NCBI GenBank assembly: GCA_009746045.1
Contig: RPFO01000213.1
Span: 4,960,676 to 5,024,675, forward strand
DNA from: Mesostigma viride
Taxonomy: Eukaryota > Streptophyta > Mesostigmatophyceae > Mesostigmatales > Mesostigmataceae
Reading direction: 5' to 3'
DNA: 64,000 nucleotides
Under the pieces are notes generated by a model. That model did no database searches and had not been told where the DNA came from. It saw only the letters and a list, made by a program, of their open reading frames with translations. Shown here piece by piece: positions 49,442-58,855 of this stretch (the first letter of the stretch is position 1; the number at the start of each line of letters is the position of its first letter). The translations under genes were made by a program, and so were the position numbers.

Positions 49442-50089
49442 TTACTCCACCGTATCCCCCCACCCCAACTTCAATCTGTCCTTGATCAGCCGGACCACGT
49501 GCATGTACGCGGTGGGCACCAGGATCGTGTCGGCGGCGAAGTGGTCGCCGTGCACGTCCACGACCTGCGCCCCCTGGGGCGCGGCGATGCACGCCATCTG
49601 CAGCAGGTCCGCCCCGCCGATCGCCCTCCCGTCCGACGCGTGCACGAACACGACCTTGGCCCGCTCCGGCCTCCCCTCCATGCGCCCCAGGGCGAGCAGG
49701 AAGGTCTCGGGCGCGGCCACCGCCAGCACGCCGCGGAAGAGCTCCTCCACCTCGACGAGGCCGTCCCGTGTCTTGCCGTTCAGACACTCGGCCAGGTGGG
49801 CCGCCATCTCCCGGTCGCGGCTCGGCGCCGTCCACAGACTCGCGGACTGGTCGCGCCGGCTCACGCCGTCCACGTAGAGCCGGAACCATTCGGACGCCCT
49901 GACCCTCCTCAGCAGGGCGGCGTGCAGGGCGCAGTACTCGTCAAGGGTGATGGGACGGTCGTCCTCGGGGGCCGCGCCGTCCGCGGCCAGGGAAAGGAGC
50001 GCGGACAGGGACGGGGTGTCGTTCCTCCCCCTTTGCGGCGGCGCGTGCGGCCACACGTACTCGGGCAGGTCGTCCGTGTTCACGAGCAT
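49442..50089 (-). CDS. Hypothetical alpha/beta protein
   Basis: 215 aa from ATG at 50089 (MLVNTDDLPEYVWPH). Helical N-terminal half (LDEYCALHAALLRRVRASEW) and a Rossmann-like C-terminal half (AKVVFVHASDGRAIGGADL, GAQVVDVHGDHFAADTILV). I do not recognise the family. It is divergent from the methyltransferase gene, 24 bp apart. Confidence 0.55.
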   Translation of the reverse strand: MLVNTDDLPEYVWPHAPPQRGRNDTPSLSALLSLAADGAAPEDDRPITLDEYCALHAALLRRVRASEWFRLYVDGVSRRDQSASLWTAPSRDREMAAHLAECLNGKTRDGLVEVEELFRGVLAVAAPETFLLALGRMEGRPERAKVVFVHASDGRAIGGADLLQMACIAAPQGAQVVDVHGDHFAADTILVPTAYMHVVRLIKDRLKLGWGDTVE

Positions 50090-50112
50090 TTTGTGTGTGC
50101 GTATATGCAAAG

Positions 50113-50721
50113 ATGGTGAGGGTATGGCGTCACATCGACCTGTTCGCGGGCCTGGGCGGCTTCTCGTTGGGCCTCAAGAAGGTCCTCGACGTCCGCACGG
50201 TGATGGCCGTGGAGATGAACCCGACGGCTTGCAAGGTGTACGAGATCCTGAACGACGTGGCCCCGATCTGCGACAAAATAGAGAACGTGCCCGACGAGAC
50301 CATCCCCAAGGCTGACATCCTCACGGCCGGGTTCCCCTGTCAGGCGTTCAGCGCCGCCGGGCTGCAGCACGGGATGCGCGACGTACGGACGAGGGGCATC
50401 CGCCACATATTCCGATTCATCGAGAAGTCTGACCCCCGGTACGTCATCCTGGAGAACGTGCCGGCCATCCAGCGGTTCCCCGTGTTCAAGCGGATCGTGC
50501 ACAACCTCCGCAAGCACGGGTATTACGTGGCGCACCAGGTGCTGAGCACGCACCTGCACGCGGGGCTGCGGCAGAAGCGCAAGAGGGTGTTCATCGTGGC
50601 CAGCAAGAAGATGATCCCCGGCAGCTTCCCCCCGCGCCTCGATAGTCAAGACGCGCCCCGAAATACTCTAGTCTATGTCTATCATATATTAATATCTATA
50701 CTGTTTATAGGGATCCTGTAG
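50113..50721 (+). pseudogene. DNA (cytosine-5) methyltransferase, C-terminus cut by seam 8
   Basis: ATG at 50113. Motif I DLFAGLGGFSLGL (residues 7-19), motif IV with the catalytic cysteine GFPCQAFSAAG (about 76), motif VI LENVPA (about 115) and motif VIII QKRKRVFIV (about 155) are all present. After about 50640 the frame enters seam 8, so the target-recognition domain and motifs IX-X are missing. Intact it would methylate viral or host DNA. The catalytic half alone is not expected to be active. Confidence 0.85.
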
Positions 50722-50772
50722 CTCGGTATATAATGTATACATCAGACATATATGGCTAGAATATTATGGAGG
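50640..50772. other. AT-rich seam 8
   Basis: Joins two gene fragments tail to tail: methyltransferase (plus) and capsid protein (minus). Right edge GGTATACAGATG (50771-50782) is identical to the right edge of seam 4. Confidence 0.75.
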
Positions 50773-51075
50773 TATACAGATGAGGATGCGGGCGAAGTCC
50801 TTGGCGAACGGGGAGTACATGAGCGAGGCGCCGAAAGCGCACACCTCGATGTAGGCCATGACCCTGGTGATGAGGTCTCCCGAGCGGGGCAGCTTGAACT
50901 CGACCGACTGCCCGTAGCCGACGATGCCGGCGGACTGGGTGACCTCGGCGTCCTCCAGGGCGTAGTTCGTGTGGCGCGGGTACACGGTCTTGAAGAAGGT
51001 GACCTCGGGGTCCACGATGAGCGACACGTCTTGCGTGCCCTTCGCGCGGAGGGCCATGATGCTGTGACTTCCCAT
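50764..51075 (-). pseudogene. Major capsid protein (double jelly roll), N-terminal fragment
   Basis: The first 80 or so residues follow the giant-virus MCP N-terminus: GTQDVSLIVDPEVTFFKTVY, then PRHTNYALEDAEVTQ and GQSVEFKLPRSGDLITRVM, matching the family pattern aQD..L...P..TFFK..Y.RHTNFA...Q and R-x-GDL. Full MCPs are 450-600 residues; here the frame ends after 103 residues at seam 8. A TATATATA box lies 14 bp before the ATG. This is the clearest taxonomic marker of the block (Nucleocytoviricota); the fragment cannot build a capsid. Confidence 0.85.
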
Positions 51076-51088
51076 AGCGGCGGTGGTG

Positions 51089-51096
51089 TATATATA
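51089..51096 (-). promoter_or_regulatory. TATA box of the capsid gene
   Basis: TATATATA 14 bp before the capsid start codon at 51075, separated by a C/G-rich leader of the type CACCACCGCCGC. The PD-(D/E)XK gene has the same box, spacing and a similar leader. Confidence 0.55.
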
Positions 51097-51122
51097 GATT
51101 CTAGACTTTTTTTTTGCTGAGG

Positions 51123-53617
51123 CTAAAAGGGCAGCCCCCCGACGTAATGTGTGGCGAGGACGGGCGCGTTCCCCCTGGACTCGCTGGCGGAGTACGCGAA
51201 CTGGTCGGTGTCCACATCCAGCACGAGGAGGCCGGCGCCCAGAGGGGATGGCCATGTGCGGTTGTAAACCAAGCGCATCACCCCATTCGAACTCTTTGCG
51301 ACCTCGCCCACGGGGGGCACGGGGGTGATCCTATTGGTCTTGAAGTCGAAGTGCCGGAGCCGCACGTCCGAGGCTGTGAACCCCGTTATGGACTCGACCG
51401 AGGGCACAAACCGGACGGCAAAGCGTTCTGGCACGTACGTGTCCAGACGCTCGCCCGCGTCGGCGCCGACGAAATCGATGTCGGAGAAGAACGGCCGCGG
51501 GGCGGGCAGCACCACCGTGTGTGTGCCGAACGCGTGCCTCTCCGCGGGATCGCTGTTGACGACCGTGAACGCCAGCCCGTCCGTGGGGGCGCCCATCGGG
51601 TTTACCGGGGCCAGAGTGAGCGTGCGCCTGGCAGTGGCGGGCGCGCTGGGGAAGCCGATGCAGGGAAGCGTGTGGGTCTGCTTGTCTGTGGAGGACACCC
51701 AGTCCCCGGTTGCGAACCCGAGGATGGGGGTGTTTCCCTCAGCCACTCTCAGCCCGATCTTGCTCTTGTCGATGGTGACCGGCTTGGAGGTGTAGAGGAC
51801 CAGGTCGAACGAGCTTGTCAGGGCGGACGGCGCGGGCCCAACCAGCATGCCGTCGGGCTTCGTCTTGAACGCGTACAAGTACGAAAAAACGTCCGTCTCT
51901 CCTGCCCCCCCCGTCCCGCCCGTCCCGCCTGTGCCCCCCGTCCCGCCCGTGCCCCCTGTTCCGCCCGTGCCCCCTGTTCCGCCCGTCCCGCCTGTGCCCC
52001 CCGTCCCGCCCGTGCCCCCGTCCCGCCTGTGCCCCCTGTTCCGCCCGTCCCGCCTGTGCCCCCCGTCCCGCCCGTGCCCCCTGTTCCGCCTGTGCCCCCC
52101 GTCCCGCCTGTGCCCCCTGTTCCGCCCGTCCCGCCTGTGCCCCCCGTCCCGCCCGTGCCCCCTGTTCCGCCTGTGCCCCCCGTCCCGCCCGTGCCCCCTG
52201 TTCCGCCTGTGCCCCCCGTCCCGCCTGTGCTCCCCGACCCGACGAATTCTACGATTCCCGAGACGGAATCGGGGAACGTGACAGAGTCGATGCTGAAACA
52301 CCGAGGCGGGATCGTGAACGTGATAACTGTGTTGCCGCTGCCGGCCAGGTCCACCCCCACACGCTGCAATTTGGCGGCGATGTCTCCAAGGTCGATAAGG
52401 AGCTTGTTTTCTCCGTCCGGCCTTGTAAGAAAGCCATCCGTAAATCGTTTTGTCACACCCAGTCGTGCGGCGTCCCATGCGATCCCGGTCGGTGCTAACT
52501 GCAGTTTCGAGATGGGAAGATTAAACCCCAACTCCAGGAGCACACTCGCACCGTGAACTGGTTGATCGTATTGGAGTCGCGGCAAGGGGGCGGCGACATC
52601 GACTGCCACCTCTCGGCGGACATTGATCGTTAAGGGGGGTATCTTATCTGCAAATATCCATTTGCCTGTCCGCAGCCCCCTATTCCACATATACGGAAGG
52701 TACCTGACGATCCCACCCCCATCCTGCAGCACGCCGCTGCCAGAGGATGCGGCGAAGTCCCAGGTCATCACGATGTCGCGGGGGATTCCCACCCCGTCCA
52801 ATTCGATCAGCCCGCTTGGAAGCGTCACGCGGATGTTGTTGTGATCCTGGATCATGATTTGGACAGTGATTTGGGGAAGCGTGTCGCCATACCGAGCTAG
52901 CTCCTTGATATTTCCCAACAAAAAGAGAGCCGTGGTGGTCCCCCCCGCAACATGGAAGGCGTGCATCACCGGAGGGGTGTGCATCACCGGCGTGTTCTCC
53001 AGCGCCCACTCGAAGGCGGTCACGCTGTCCCCCCTTGAGACCGTGCGACCTGCCGGCGGCGTTTCAAACTGCAGTTCAAGCACAACCTCGGCATCAGGAT
53101 GAGATGTGTAAATGGACTTCCAGCCACTCACCGGCGTGTTCAGGGACCATACACCGTCGGCACCTTTGGAGGCAGCGGGCGTTGTTCCGTACAAGGCGCC
53201 AGTTGGAGATTGGAAAACCAGGTAGGCATCTGACAGGGCCGTCGAAAGGTCTTGGATCGTGCCTGTTGGCGCGGGGGACGTATCAAAGTTCCAGGTCATG
53301 CGCACGTCTTTGTTGATGGCCACTCCGTCCACTTCGAAGAGTCCCGCGGGAAGGGTGACGCGGATATTGTTCACACTCGAGAACACGTCCACGTTATTTT
53401 CGCTCGAAACTGTCTTGATGTCACCCAGGCGAAGGTACGCTGTTGTGATCGCGCCCTTGCCGGTGCCAGTCGTTTCGAATGCGTCCACCCCTGGAGCCAT
53501 GGACACTCCGGCCGCTATCAAGTCCCAAACGAATGCCTGGACGGTTCCTCTCGACACGGTGCGCACGATCCTGCTGCCGGCGCGATAGGATAACCGCCTA
53601 TATCCGATGCGTATCAT
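51123..53617 (-). CDS. Fibre protein with Gly-Gly-Thr collagen-like stretch (one frame slip)
   Basis: About 830 residues. The N-terminal 450 residues form two or three beta-sandwich repeats (NNIRVTLPAGLFEVDGVAIN, NNIRVTLPSGLIELDGVGIP) related to those at 25.8-29.3 kb. Then comes a long Gly-Gly-Thr repeat, and a C-terminal beta domain (KSKIGLRVAEGNTPILG, FFSDIDFVGADAGERLD) ending at 51123. The frame changes within the repeat where one unit has C5 instead of C6 (52015-52019). The N-terminus emerges from seam 9, so the true start is probably lost. Collagen-like repeats are common in giant-virus surface fibres. Confidence 0.65.
51906..52230. repeat. GGT-type triplet repeat (collagen-like coding repeat)
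   Basis: Plus strand reads cctgtgccccccgtcccgcc-like 9- and 18-bp units; the minus strand encodes Gly-Gly-Thr. Small length differences between units suggest slippage. The opposite strand gives a spurious Val-Pro-Pro frame. Confidence 0.8.
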
Positions 53618-53650
53618 ATAAATATATATAATGCGAGGCTATATCGTGGA
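53585..53650. other. AT-rich seam 9
   Basis: Short joint between two 5'-truncated genes that point away from it: the collagen-like fibre gene (minus) and the D5 helicase (plus). Holds AGGCTATATCG at 53636-53646, as in seams 1 and 7. Confidence 0.7.
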
Positions 53651-54887
53651 TGCTAGAGGCTCTGTGGACACGCTGAAGGACAAGGCCATCAAGAGCTTTG
53701 TCACCGCGGCGGTCAAGGATCGCCGCGTCCGCCCGCGCGACCGCCACGTGTTCGCGTTCCGGAACGGCATCTACAGGACGGACAGGGACGAGTTCCTCTT
53801 CTACCCTGCCGACCTGGACGCCGATGTGGGTGCGTGCAGGTACTTCGACGAGGACATGCCCGCCAACCTGTTCAGCGACGAGTACAAGGGGGACTACGAC
53901 ACGGGCGGGTGGCAGGACATCATTTGCGAGCCGATCAACAAGATCCTGAGCGACCAGGATTACTCGCCCGATGTCAAGAAGGCGTTCTGGGCGCTGGGGG
54001 TGGGCCGGATGCTGTATGACGTCCGGGAGATCAACAACATGGAGGTCATGGTCTTCCTGAAGGGCGTCGGCGGGTCCGGCAAGTCGACCCTGGTTCGCGT
54101 GATCGAGTACATCTACGGCGAGGACGCTGGCCAGGTGTCTAACAACATCGAGGCCACCTTCGGCCTGGCGCAAGTGGCGGACAAGTACGCCGTCTTCAGC
54201 TACGAGCTGAACGACCACTTCCGGCTGGAGCTCTCCGAGTTCCTGTCGCTCACCAGCGGGGAGCGCATCACCCTGGCGCAGAAGCACAAGGGGGCCATCA
54301 GCGTCGCCTGGAAGGCGCCCTTCCTGGCGGCCGGCAACCGCCCGTTCTGGAAATCGGACAACGCCAACGCCATCTTCCGCCGCCTCGTGCCCTTCCCCTT
54401 CGACAAGAGGCCGCCCGGCCAGGACACCACGCTCGACCAGCGGATCCAGAAGGACATCGGCACCATCCTCGTGAAGGCCAACCGGGCCTACCGCTCCTTC
54501 TGCGCCAAGCTGGGCTCCAGGGAGGTCCACGCGATCCTCCCCCTGGAGTTCACACTGTGGCGCAGTACTGCCCAGGAGTCCGGCAGCGCCCTCGAGTCCT
54601 TCTTCGCGACCGTGTCCTCCCTGGTGCTGAACGAGGAGGCGTACTGCCCGTGGGAGGTGTTCACGAGGAAGTTCCAGGAGTGGCTGAGGATGCGCGACGC
54701 CCGTGCGAGGGTCGTCCTTGACGACGACTACTACAGGCACGTCTTCTCCCAGCGCGGCATCCGCGTGAACTTCGGGGATAAGGAGTTCAAGTTCTACCCG
54801 CGCAACTCCATCCGCCGCAGGAGGGCCTTCTACGTGTACGGCGTGGACTTCGAGGAGGAGGAGGATGTCGCCCGCGCCGATGTCTGA
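53631..54887 (+). pseudogene. D5-type SF3 helicase, N-terminus lost at seam 9
   Basis: 418 codons; the first dozen are seam-encoded and sense homology starts near VDTLKDKAIKSFVTAAVKDR. A D5_N-like region is followed by the SF3 helicase: Walker A GVGGSGKSTLVRVI (about residue 145), a Walker B-like AVFSYELND, and motif C/arginine-finger region APFLAAGNRPFW..NAIFRRLVPFPF. The C-terminal part matches the post-helicase extension of giant-virus D5 proteins. It unwinds DNA at the viral replication fork. The primase partner is encoded separately at 8783-10252. The rest of the frame is intact. Confidence 0.85.
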
Positions 54888-55098
54888 AAGCCTTAGGGTG
54901 GCTGTCACCGTGGCTAAGGCACCCCTCGATAGCCAGCCCTCGATGCATGTAGTGCATTCCCAGTATGTAGCAGATGCCCTTTAGCGAGCTGCGTGTTCCG
55001 CTCGCCTTGACAGCACAAATTGTGCGTAAAATGCCCTTTATAATAAAGCAACTCCTTTATTGATAATAAAGTTTGTATGAGTATTGGTAGCACACAAA

Positions 55099-55329
55099 AT
55101 GACCTCTTTGATGTTGGCCCATCCCCATTGGATGTCCGCCCCGCGGCCTATCCCAACTAGGCCTCCCATTGGCCGCGGGGGCGCCCCCATCCGTTCCTTG
55201 TCCCCCGTGCTGGCCGTCCTGGACGAGCTGGGTATAAATGTGAGATTGTACAATGAGGAGGTGGTAGGCGAGCTTCTGCTGGGTCTCGTCATTTTGTGGC
55301 TTGTCCAGTCTGTCCGTGGGCGCGGGTGA
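55099..55329 (+). CDS. Small membrane-anchored protein
   Basis: 76 aa from ATG at 55099. Pro/Arg-rich N-terminus (PRPIPTRPPIGRGGAPIR), a short ordered segment (VLAVLDELGINVRLYNEE) and a C-terminal hydrophobic helix (VVGELLLGLVILWLVQSV). Overlaps the convergent neighbour by 41 bp. Family unknown. 54888-55098 upstream holds nothing I can support. Confidence 0.45.
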   Translation: MTSLMLAHPHWMSAPRPIPTRPPIGRGGAPIRSLSPVLAVLDELGINVRLYNEEVVGELLLGLVILWLVQSVRGRG

Positions 55330-55684
55330 GATTCAGGCCCACACGCCGAAGGGAATCGAACGCCCCCGGACGCTTCCTCGTCTTTGTCTCGGGCCCCCAC
55401 TCGATGTACAAGCGGCAGCCGCCGATCTGCTTGACTCGAAACCCCCGCCGAAACAGTCGCTTCCCCACCTGTCGCACGATGTCGTGGGGAGAGTAGATGG
55501 GCAGCCCGAATTGATACACTGGTACGGTGTAGAAAGCGAACTGGCGTCCGTGCCGGGCGTTTGCCTCGATCACGAGCTCCGCCGCGTGCAGTAGGCGCTC
55601 CTCCACGACACGGCTGCCGCGCTCGGCCTCTTTCGATATCGAGTACGCGCGTTTCGCGGTCACTGTCGGCTTTGAATGGAACAT
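55289..55684 (-). CDS. Conserved giant-virus-type small protein
   Basis: 131 aa from ATG at 55684. The segment FAFYTVPVYQFGLPIYSPHD followed by VGKRLFRRGFRVKQIGG and LYIEWGP has the alternating pattern (helix, then Y-x-V-P...G-x-P-x-Y, then a GF-x-V strand and a final W) that I recognise from a family of short giant-virus proteins of unknown function. The frame extends further upstream but not credibly. Divergent with the next gene, 12 bp apart, sharing a TATATC word between the starts. Confidence 0.6.
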   Translation of the reverse strand: MFHSKPTVTAKRAYSISKEAERGSRVVEERLLHAAELVIEANARHGRQFAFYTVPVYQFGLPIYSPHDIVRQVGKRLFRRGFRVKQIGGCRLYIEWGPETKTRKRPGAFDSLRRVGLNLTRAHGQTGQATK

Positions 55685-55696
55685 CCTGATATAGAC

Positions 55697-56196
55697 ATGG
55701 ACGATAACAATGGGGTCCAGCCGGGCGGGTCCAATGCGATCATCATCCCCCGCGCCTCCAATGACACCGTGCACGTGCACACCATGGCGGAAAACTGGAG
55801 CTTCCAGGCCATCGGGAAGTTGCTGGGGGGCAACCGTCACTCTATGACATCCTGAAGCCCCTCAATTCCTCCACGCGGCTTTCTGTGGGCGTGTACTACG
55901 CGCATCCGGAGCACGGTCACAACCAGACCGCGTCCAAGATTATCGGCCACCCCATTCACGGGGACGTGTTGCTCATAAAGACATACGATGACGGAGAGTC
56001 GCCCACCAAGGTCAGGTGCATCACCGAGTACGATCTGGGGGTGGCGGTGCGGTCGCCCAAGGACTTGTGGCTGCCCGTGCTGTGCGCGGAGACCCAAGAG
56101 GGGCGAGCCGCCCCCGCGCCCACGTGCAGGAGGTGTGGGAGGCCTTACTCTAGCACCGTCTCCAGGGAAGACGTGTGTGCGTGCACTTTTCCGTAG
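55697..56196 (+). CDS. DUF3846-like hypothetical protein (one frame slip)
   Basis: ATG at 55697. The first frame (MDDNNGVQPGGSNAIII... NWSFQAIGKLLG) ends at 55855; the adjacent frame continues from G6 55825-55830 with YDILKPLNSSTRLSVGVYY, NQTASKIIGHPIHGDVLLI and a C-terminal Cys cluster (CRRCGRPY..CAC). The G-x-x-I-x-G-d-v-L-l end resembles small phage/viral DUF3846-type proteins. One gene with one missing base is the simplest reading. Confidence 0.5.
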
Positions 56197-56217
56197 CGAG
56201 CCAAAAATTTATTTATC

Positions 56218-56478
56218 ATGTATCAATACAATACAGTGGCGATGATGCTGTCAATGCAACCACCCAATGCAAAGGACGCGCGGCGCCAGCAGGAACAGCA
56301 GTCCGGGGGGGTGTCCCCCATGACCATCGCCGCCCTCGTGGCGATCGCGGTCGGGGCGTATTTCATCTGGCGCCGCTCGTCCAACTCGAATGGCGTGCTG
56401 TACACGATCCCTGCCGGGCGCGGCCCGCCAGGGGAGATGGCGGCCTATGGCGCGGGCGAAGGCATGCTGATTGGCTAA
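56218..56478 (+). CDS. Single-pass membrane protein
   Basis: 86 aa, intact. Polar N-terminus, one transmembrane helix (MTIAALVAIAVGAYFIW, about residues 35-51), then a Gly-rich tail. Convergent with the next gene, overlapping by 4 bp. Function unknown. Confidence 0.6.
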   Translation: MYQYNTVAMMLSMQPPNAKDARRQQEQQSGGVSPMTIAALVAIAVGAYFIWRRSSNSNGVLYTIPAGRGPPGEMAAYGAGEGMLIG

Positions 56479-57114
56479 GGCGGGGCGGCGGCCTCCTCCA
56501 CCGCCACCTCGGTTTCGACGGCCACGTCCTCTTGGATGTCCCCTTGCACGCCTTGCTCGCCCGCCTCCTTGGCGTCCTGGATGCGCTTGTCGTTGAAGGC
56601 CTTCACCTTCTCTCTCTGCGAGTGGTAGCCGCCCATGATCTTGTTCAGACGCTCGTCCGAGTACTTGTGCTGGATCTCCCCCCGGAGCTCGTCCGGCAGG
56701 GGCAGCACCAGCCAATTGTACATGCTCACCACGAATATGTCAAAGCGGGGGTCCGCGCCCATCAGCTGGTCCGCGTGCTCGCCCGCCTTCTCCACCGTCT
56801 CGAACACGCCGCGGATCTTCAGCGCCATGTGGTTGCTCTGGGGGGGCACGACGACGCTCACCACCGCGTAACACTGCCCCGGGACGTGCAGGTGGGGGGG
56901 GTCGGGGCTCGCCTCCTGCGTCTTGCGAACCTCGGCCGGGGGGTGGACACGGGCACGGGGGGTCGACGCTTGTGGCCGCCTGCGGTTGCGGCGGCGGCGG
57001 GCCGTCCGCGAAATCGGGCATCTGCCCGGAGGACTGGAACCGCTCGTGCTCCTCCTGGGTCAGCACGATGGGGGCGCCGACGCTCATGTTCATGAACTTG
57101 CCCTTGCCCTCCAT
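56475..57114 (-). CDS. Conserved giant-virus protein, DUF5832-like (one frame slip)
   Basis: ATG at 57114. The first frame (Gln/Pro-rich, ...QEEHERFQSSGQ) changes to the second in the G-rich stretch 56938-56962. The second contains VVSVVVPPQSNHMALKIRGV, then FETVEKAGEHADQL and FDIFVVSMYNWLVLPLPDE: the pattern 'LKxRGxFxTxEEAxxxAxxL..D..F+xFV...W' of a protein family found across giant viruses and thought to be virion-associated. The C-terminus is acidic. One gene with a homopolymer error. Confidence 0.6.
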
Positions 57115-57202
57115 CCTCGCCCGGTGCCTTACCTTGTGCGAGAAAAACTATTTGCGCGTGTAAGCGAATCCGCCTGCCCTCCCGTACCGTCTCCTGTCCC
57201 TC

Positions 57203-58219
57203 CTAGGCAAAGGGTTCGGGGCACATGATGCCGTAGACCTTCTTCATGCGGTCCCTGTACAATTTCACGAACGCGTCACCGGGGGTCAGGCGATTGCGCC
57301 ACCACTCCTCCGCGACCACGTTCGCGACGATGTCGTCGTCCTCCTTCAGCGGCAACGCGTTCAACAGCCAGAACAGGAAGTCCCACGCAGGGTCCGTCAG
57401 GATGTTGCGAGACACCCGGCAGGTGAGGAGCGACTTGGTCGACTCGTACGGCTGCACGCTGAACCATAGGGCGAACACGGGCTTCTCGTGCCCGGATATC
57501 GCGAACCTCAGGCTGGCGGTGTACGGCAGGTGGAACTCGTTGTCGACCGAGATCGTGAGGGACCCTTTCGCGGGCGGCGGCGACGCCCTGCCCTCGTCAG
57601 GCATGAGGCCGAGGAGCAGGCGTCCCACGAGATCGGCGGTCACCGGATAGCTGTACACGCTCCTCCCGGTGAGAAGGCCCCCGGACCCGTCCGTCTCGGT
57701 CTTCACGTCGGTGCTCTTGTCGTCCACGATTTTCACCTTGTGGACGTGCGGGAGATGCACGTGGTCCAGTAGGTTCTCCATCACGATCATCGGATGCGCG
57801 CCGATGGACGAGGAGTACGAAAACGTACGGTATCCGTCGTCGGAGAACTCGGGCATGGTCGGCGGGGATGACTCGCCGTCGCCGATGCCGGTGTTCACCC
57901 AGACCAGGTCCGTGTCCTCCTTCGCGTCCAGGTAGTTGTCTCCGTTGTTATGCTTGCCCCAGTACATCCCGTGGTACGCGCAACGGACGCGGCCGTCATC
58001 CACCCTGCAGTTGTGAGATAACCTAGCCCCGCGGTGTGGACACGCGTTCCTGACCGCTAGCGTTTCGTCCCTCTGTCGGTGGTTGTAGAGGAGGATCTCC
58101 TCGTTGTATATCTTCGTCACCTTCGGCTCTCCCGGCTTGCGGCCCACGCACACCCACTTGTCGGGGTGCTCGTTCGATGACTTGCGCCTGTACAGTGTCC
58201 TACAATCACTATAGTTCAT
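57203..58219 (-). CDS. Rieske oxygenase (pheophorbide a oxygenase/Tic55-like)
   Basis: 338 aa, intact. Rieske 2Fe-2S ligands in CPHRGARLSHNC and CAYHGMYWG (about residues 62-85; C-x-H...C-x-x-H). The mononuclear iron site is NLLDHVHLPHVH (about residue 150), which fits N-x2-D-x2-H-x4-H. Relatives oxidise chlorophyll breakdown products or act in the chloroplast envelope. No clear transit peptide; the N-terminus starts at the edge of seam 10 and may be shortened. It could be an auxiliary gene taken from a photosynthetic host. Confidence 0.8.
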   Translation of the reverse strand: MNYSDCRTLYRRKSSNEHPDKWVCVGRKPGEPKVTKIYNEEILLYNHRQRDETLAVRNACPHRGARLSHNCRVDDGRVRCAYHGMYWGKHNNGDNYLDAKEDTDLVWVNTGIGDGESSPPTMPEFSDDGYRTFSYSSSIGAHPMIVMENLLDHVHLPHVHKVKIVDDKSTDVKTETDGSGGLLTGRSVYSYPVTADLVGRLLLGLMPDEGRASPPPAKGSLTISVDNEFHLPYTASLRFAISGHEKPVFALWFSVQPYESTKSLLTCRVSRNILTDPAWDFLFWLLNALPLKEDDDIVANVVAEEWWRNRLTPGDAFVKLYRDRMKKVYGIMCPEPFA

Positions 58220-58420
58220 CCGCGCCTATAGTCTAATGCCTATACATGACATATATATATCTAACTAATATTATCTATGGTTATTCCTAATTTATACAGA
58301 CTACAACCCTATACAATATATAATACTATTATACCCCCTAGATTATGCCATATGCCAATACATATATCTATCTATATGATGTACATGATATAGCTAGGGT
58401 TTATAATGCTATCATCAATC
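58220..58420. other. AT-rich seam 10 (right edge of viral block)
   Basis: AT-rich, non-coding, with gcctatag and gcctatac words at its left edge (58229, 58241), like other seams. Confidence 0.6.
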
Positions 58421-58539
58421 GCGCGTGTTAGTGGGTTGGAGCGTTTCAAACACATCCAGACTCGGGGCGCGACGGACCCGGGACGGGGGGCGAGCGAACC
58501 TGCCGCCACCTCTCCCGCCGCCCCCGACCATCGGAGGTG

Positions 58540-58700
58540 GAGTGGATTCTCGTGCACGACTTCTTTTTCAGCCACCCCGGGAAATATTATTCCTGTATAT
58601 ATAGCCCTATATATAGCCTATACCCTTTGCAATTTTTCATTACCCATATAATTATTTTTGAAAGAGTCTAAAAAAGAAGTAGTGCAAGAGAATCCAAGCA
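58540..58700. repeat. Imperfect inverted repeat near the block edge
   Basis: The reverse complement of about 58545-58571 (aaaaagaagtcgtgcacgag) matches 58671-58697 (aaaaagaagtagtgcaagag) with only a few mismatches, around an AT-rich centre near 58620. The GC-rich flanks (58480-58540 and 58700-58790) also resemble each other loosely. Each arm opens a short ORF pointing outward. It may be a remnant of a viral genome end or a bidirectional promoter. Confidence 0.5.
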
Positions 58701-58855
58701 AGCGTCGCCCATCGGGAGGGCCGGGGCGGGGGGCGAGTGAAATTGGCGGGGCCTCTCCGGCCCCTCTCGCCGGTCGGAGGTGGATTACCTTCTCCCCCCT
58801 CGTTTACCCCTTCGCCGCCTCCCAGGGCCGGGACAGGCGACGGCGGCGGTGGAGA

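Noticed and set aside
51114-52556. Plus-strand Pro-rich protein (Val-Pro-Pro repeats)
   Set aside because: Reverse reading of the Gly-Gly-Thr repeat; the flanking sequence on the plus strand is not protein-like.
2577-58420. Possibility that the block is a functional latent virus genome
   Set aside because: The capsid gene, D5 helicase and methyltransferase are truncated, the block is only 56 kb, and transposons lie inside it; it is a degraded fragment.
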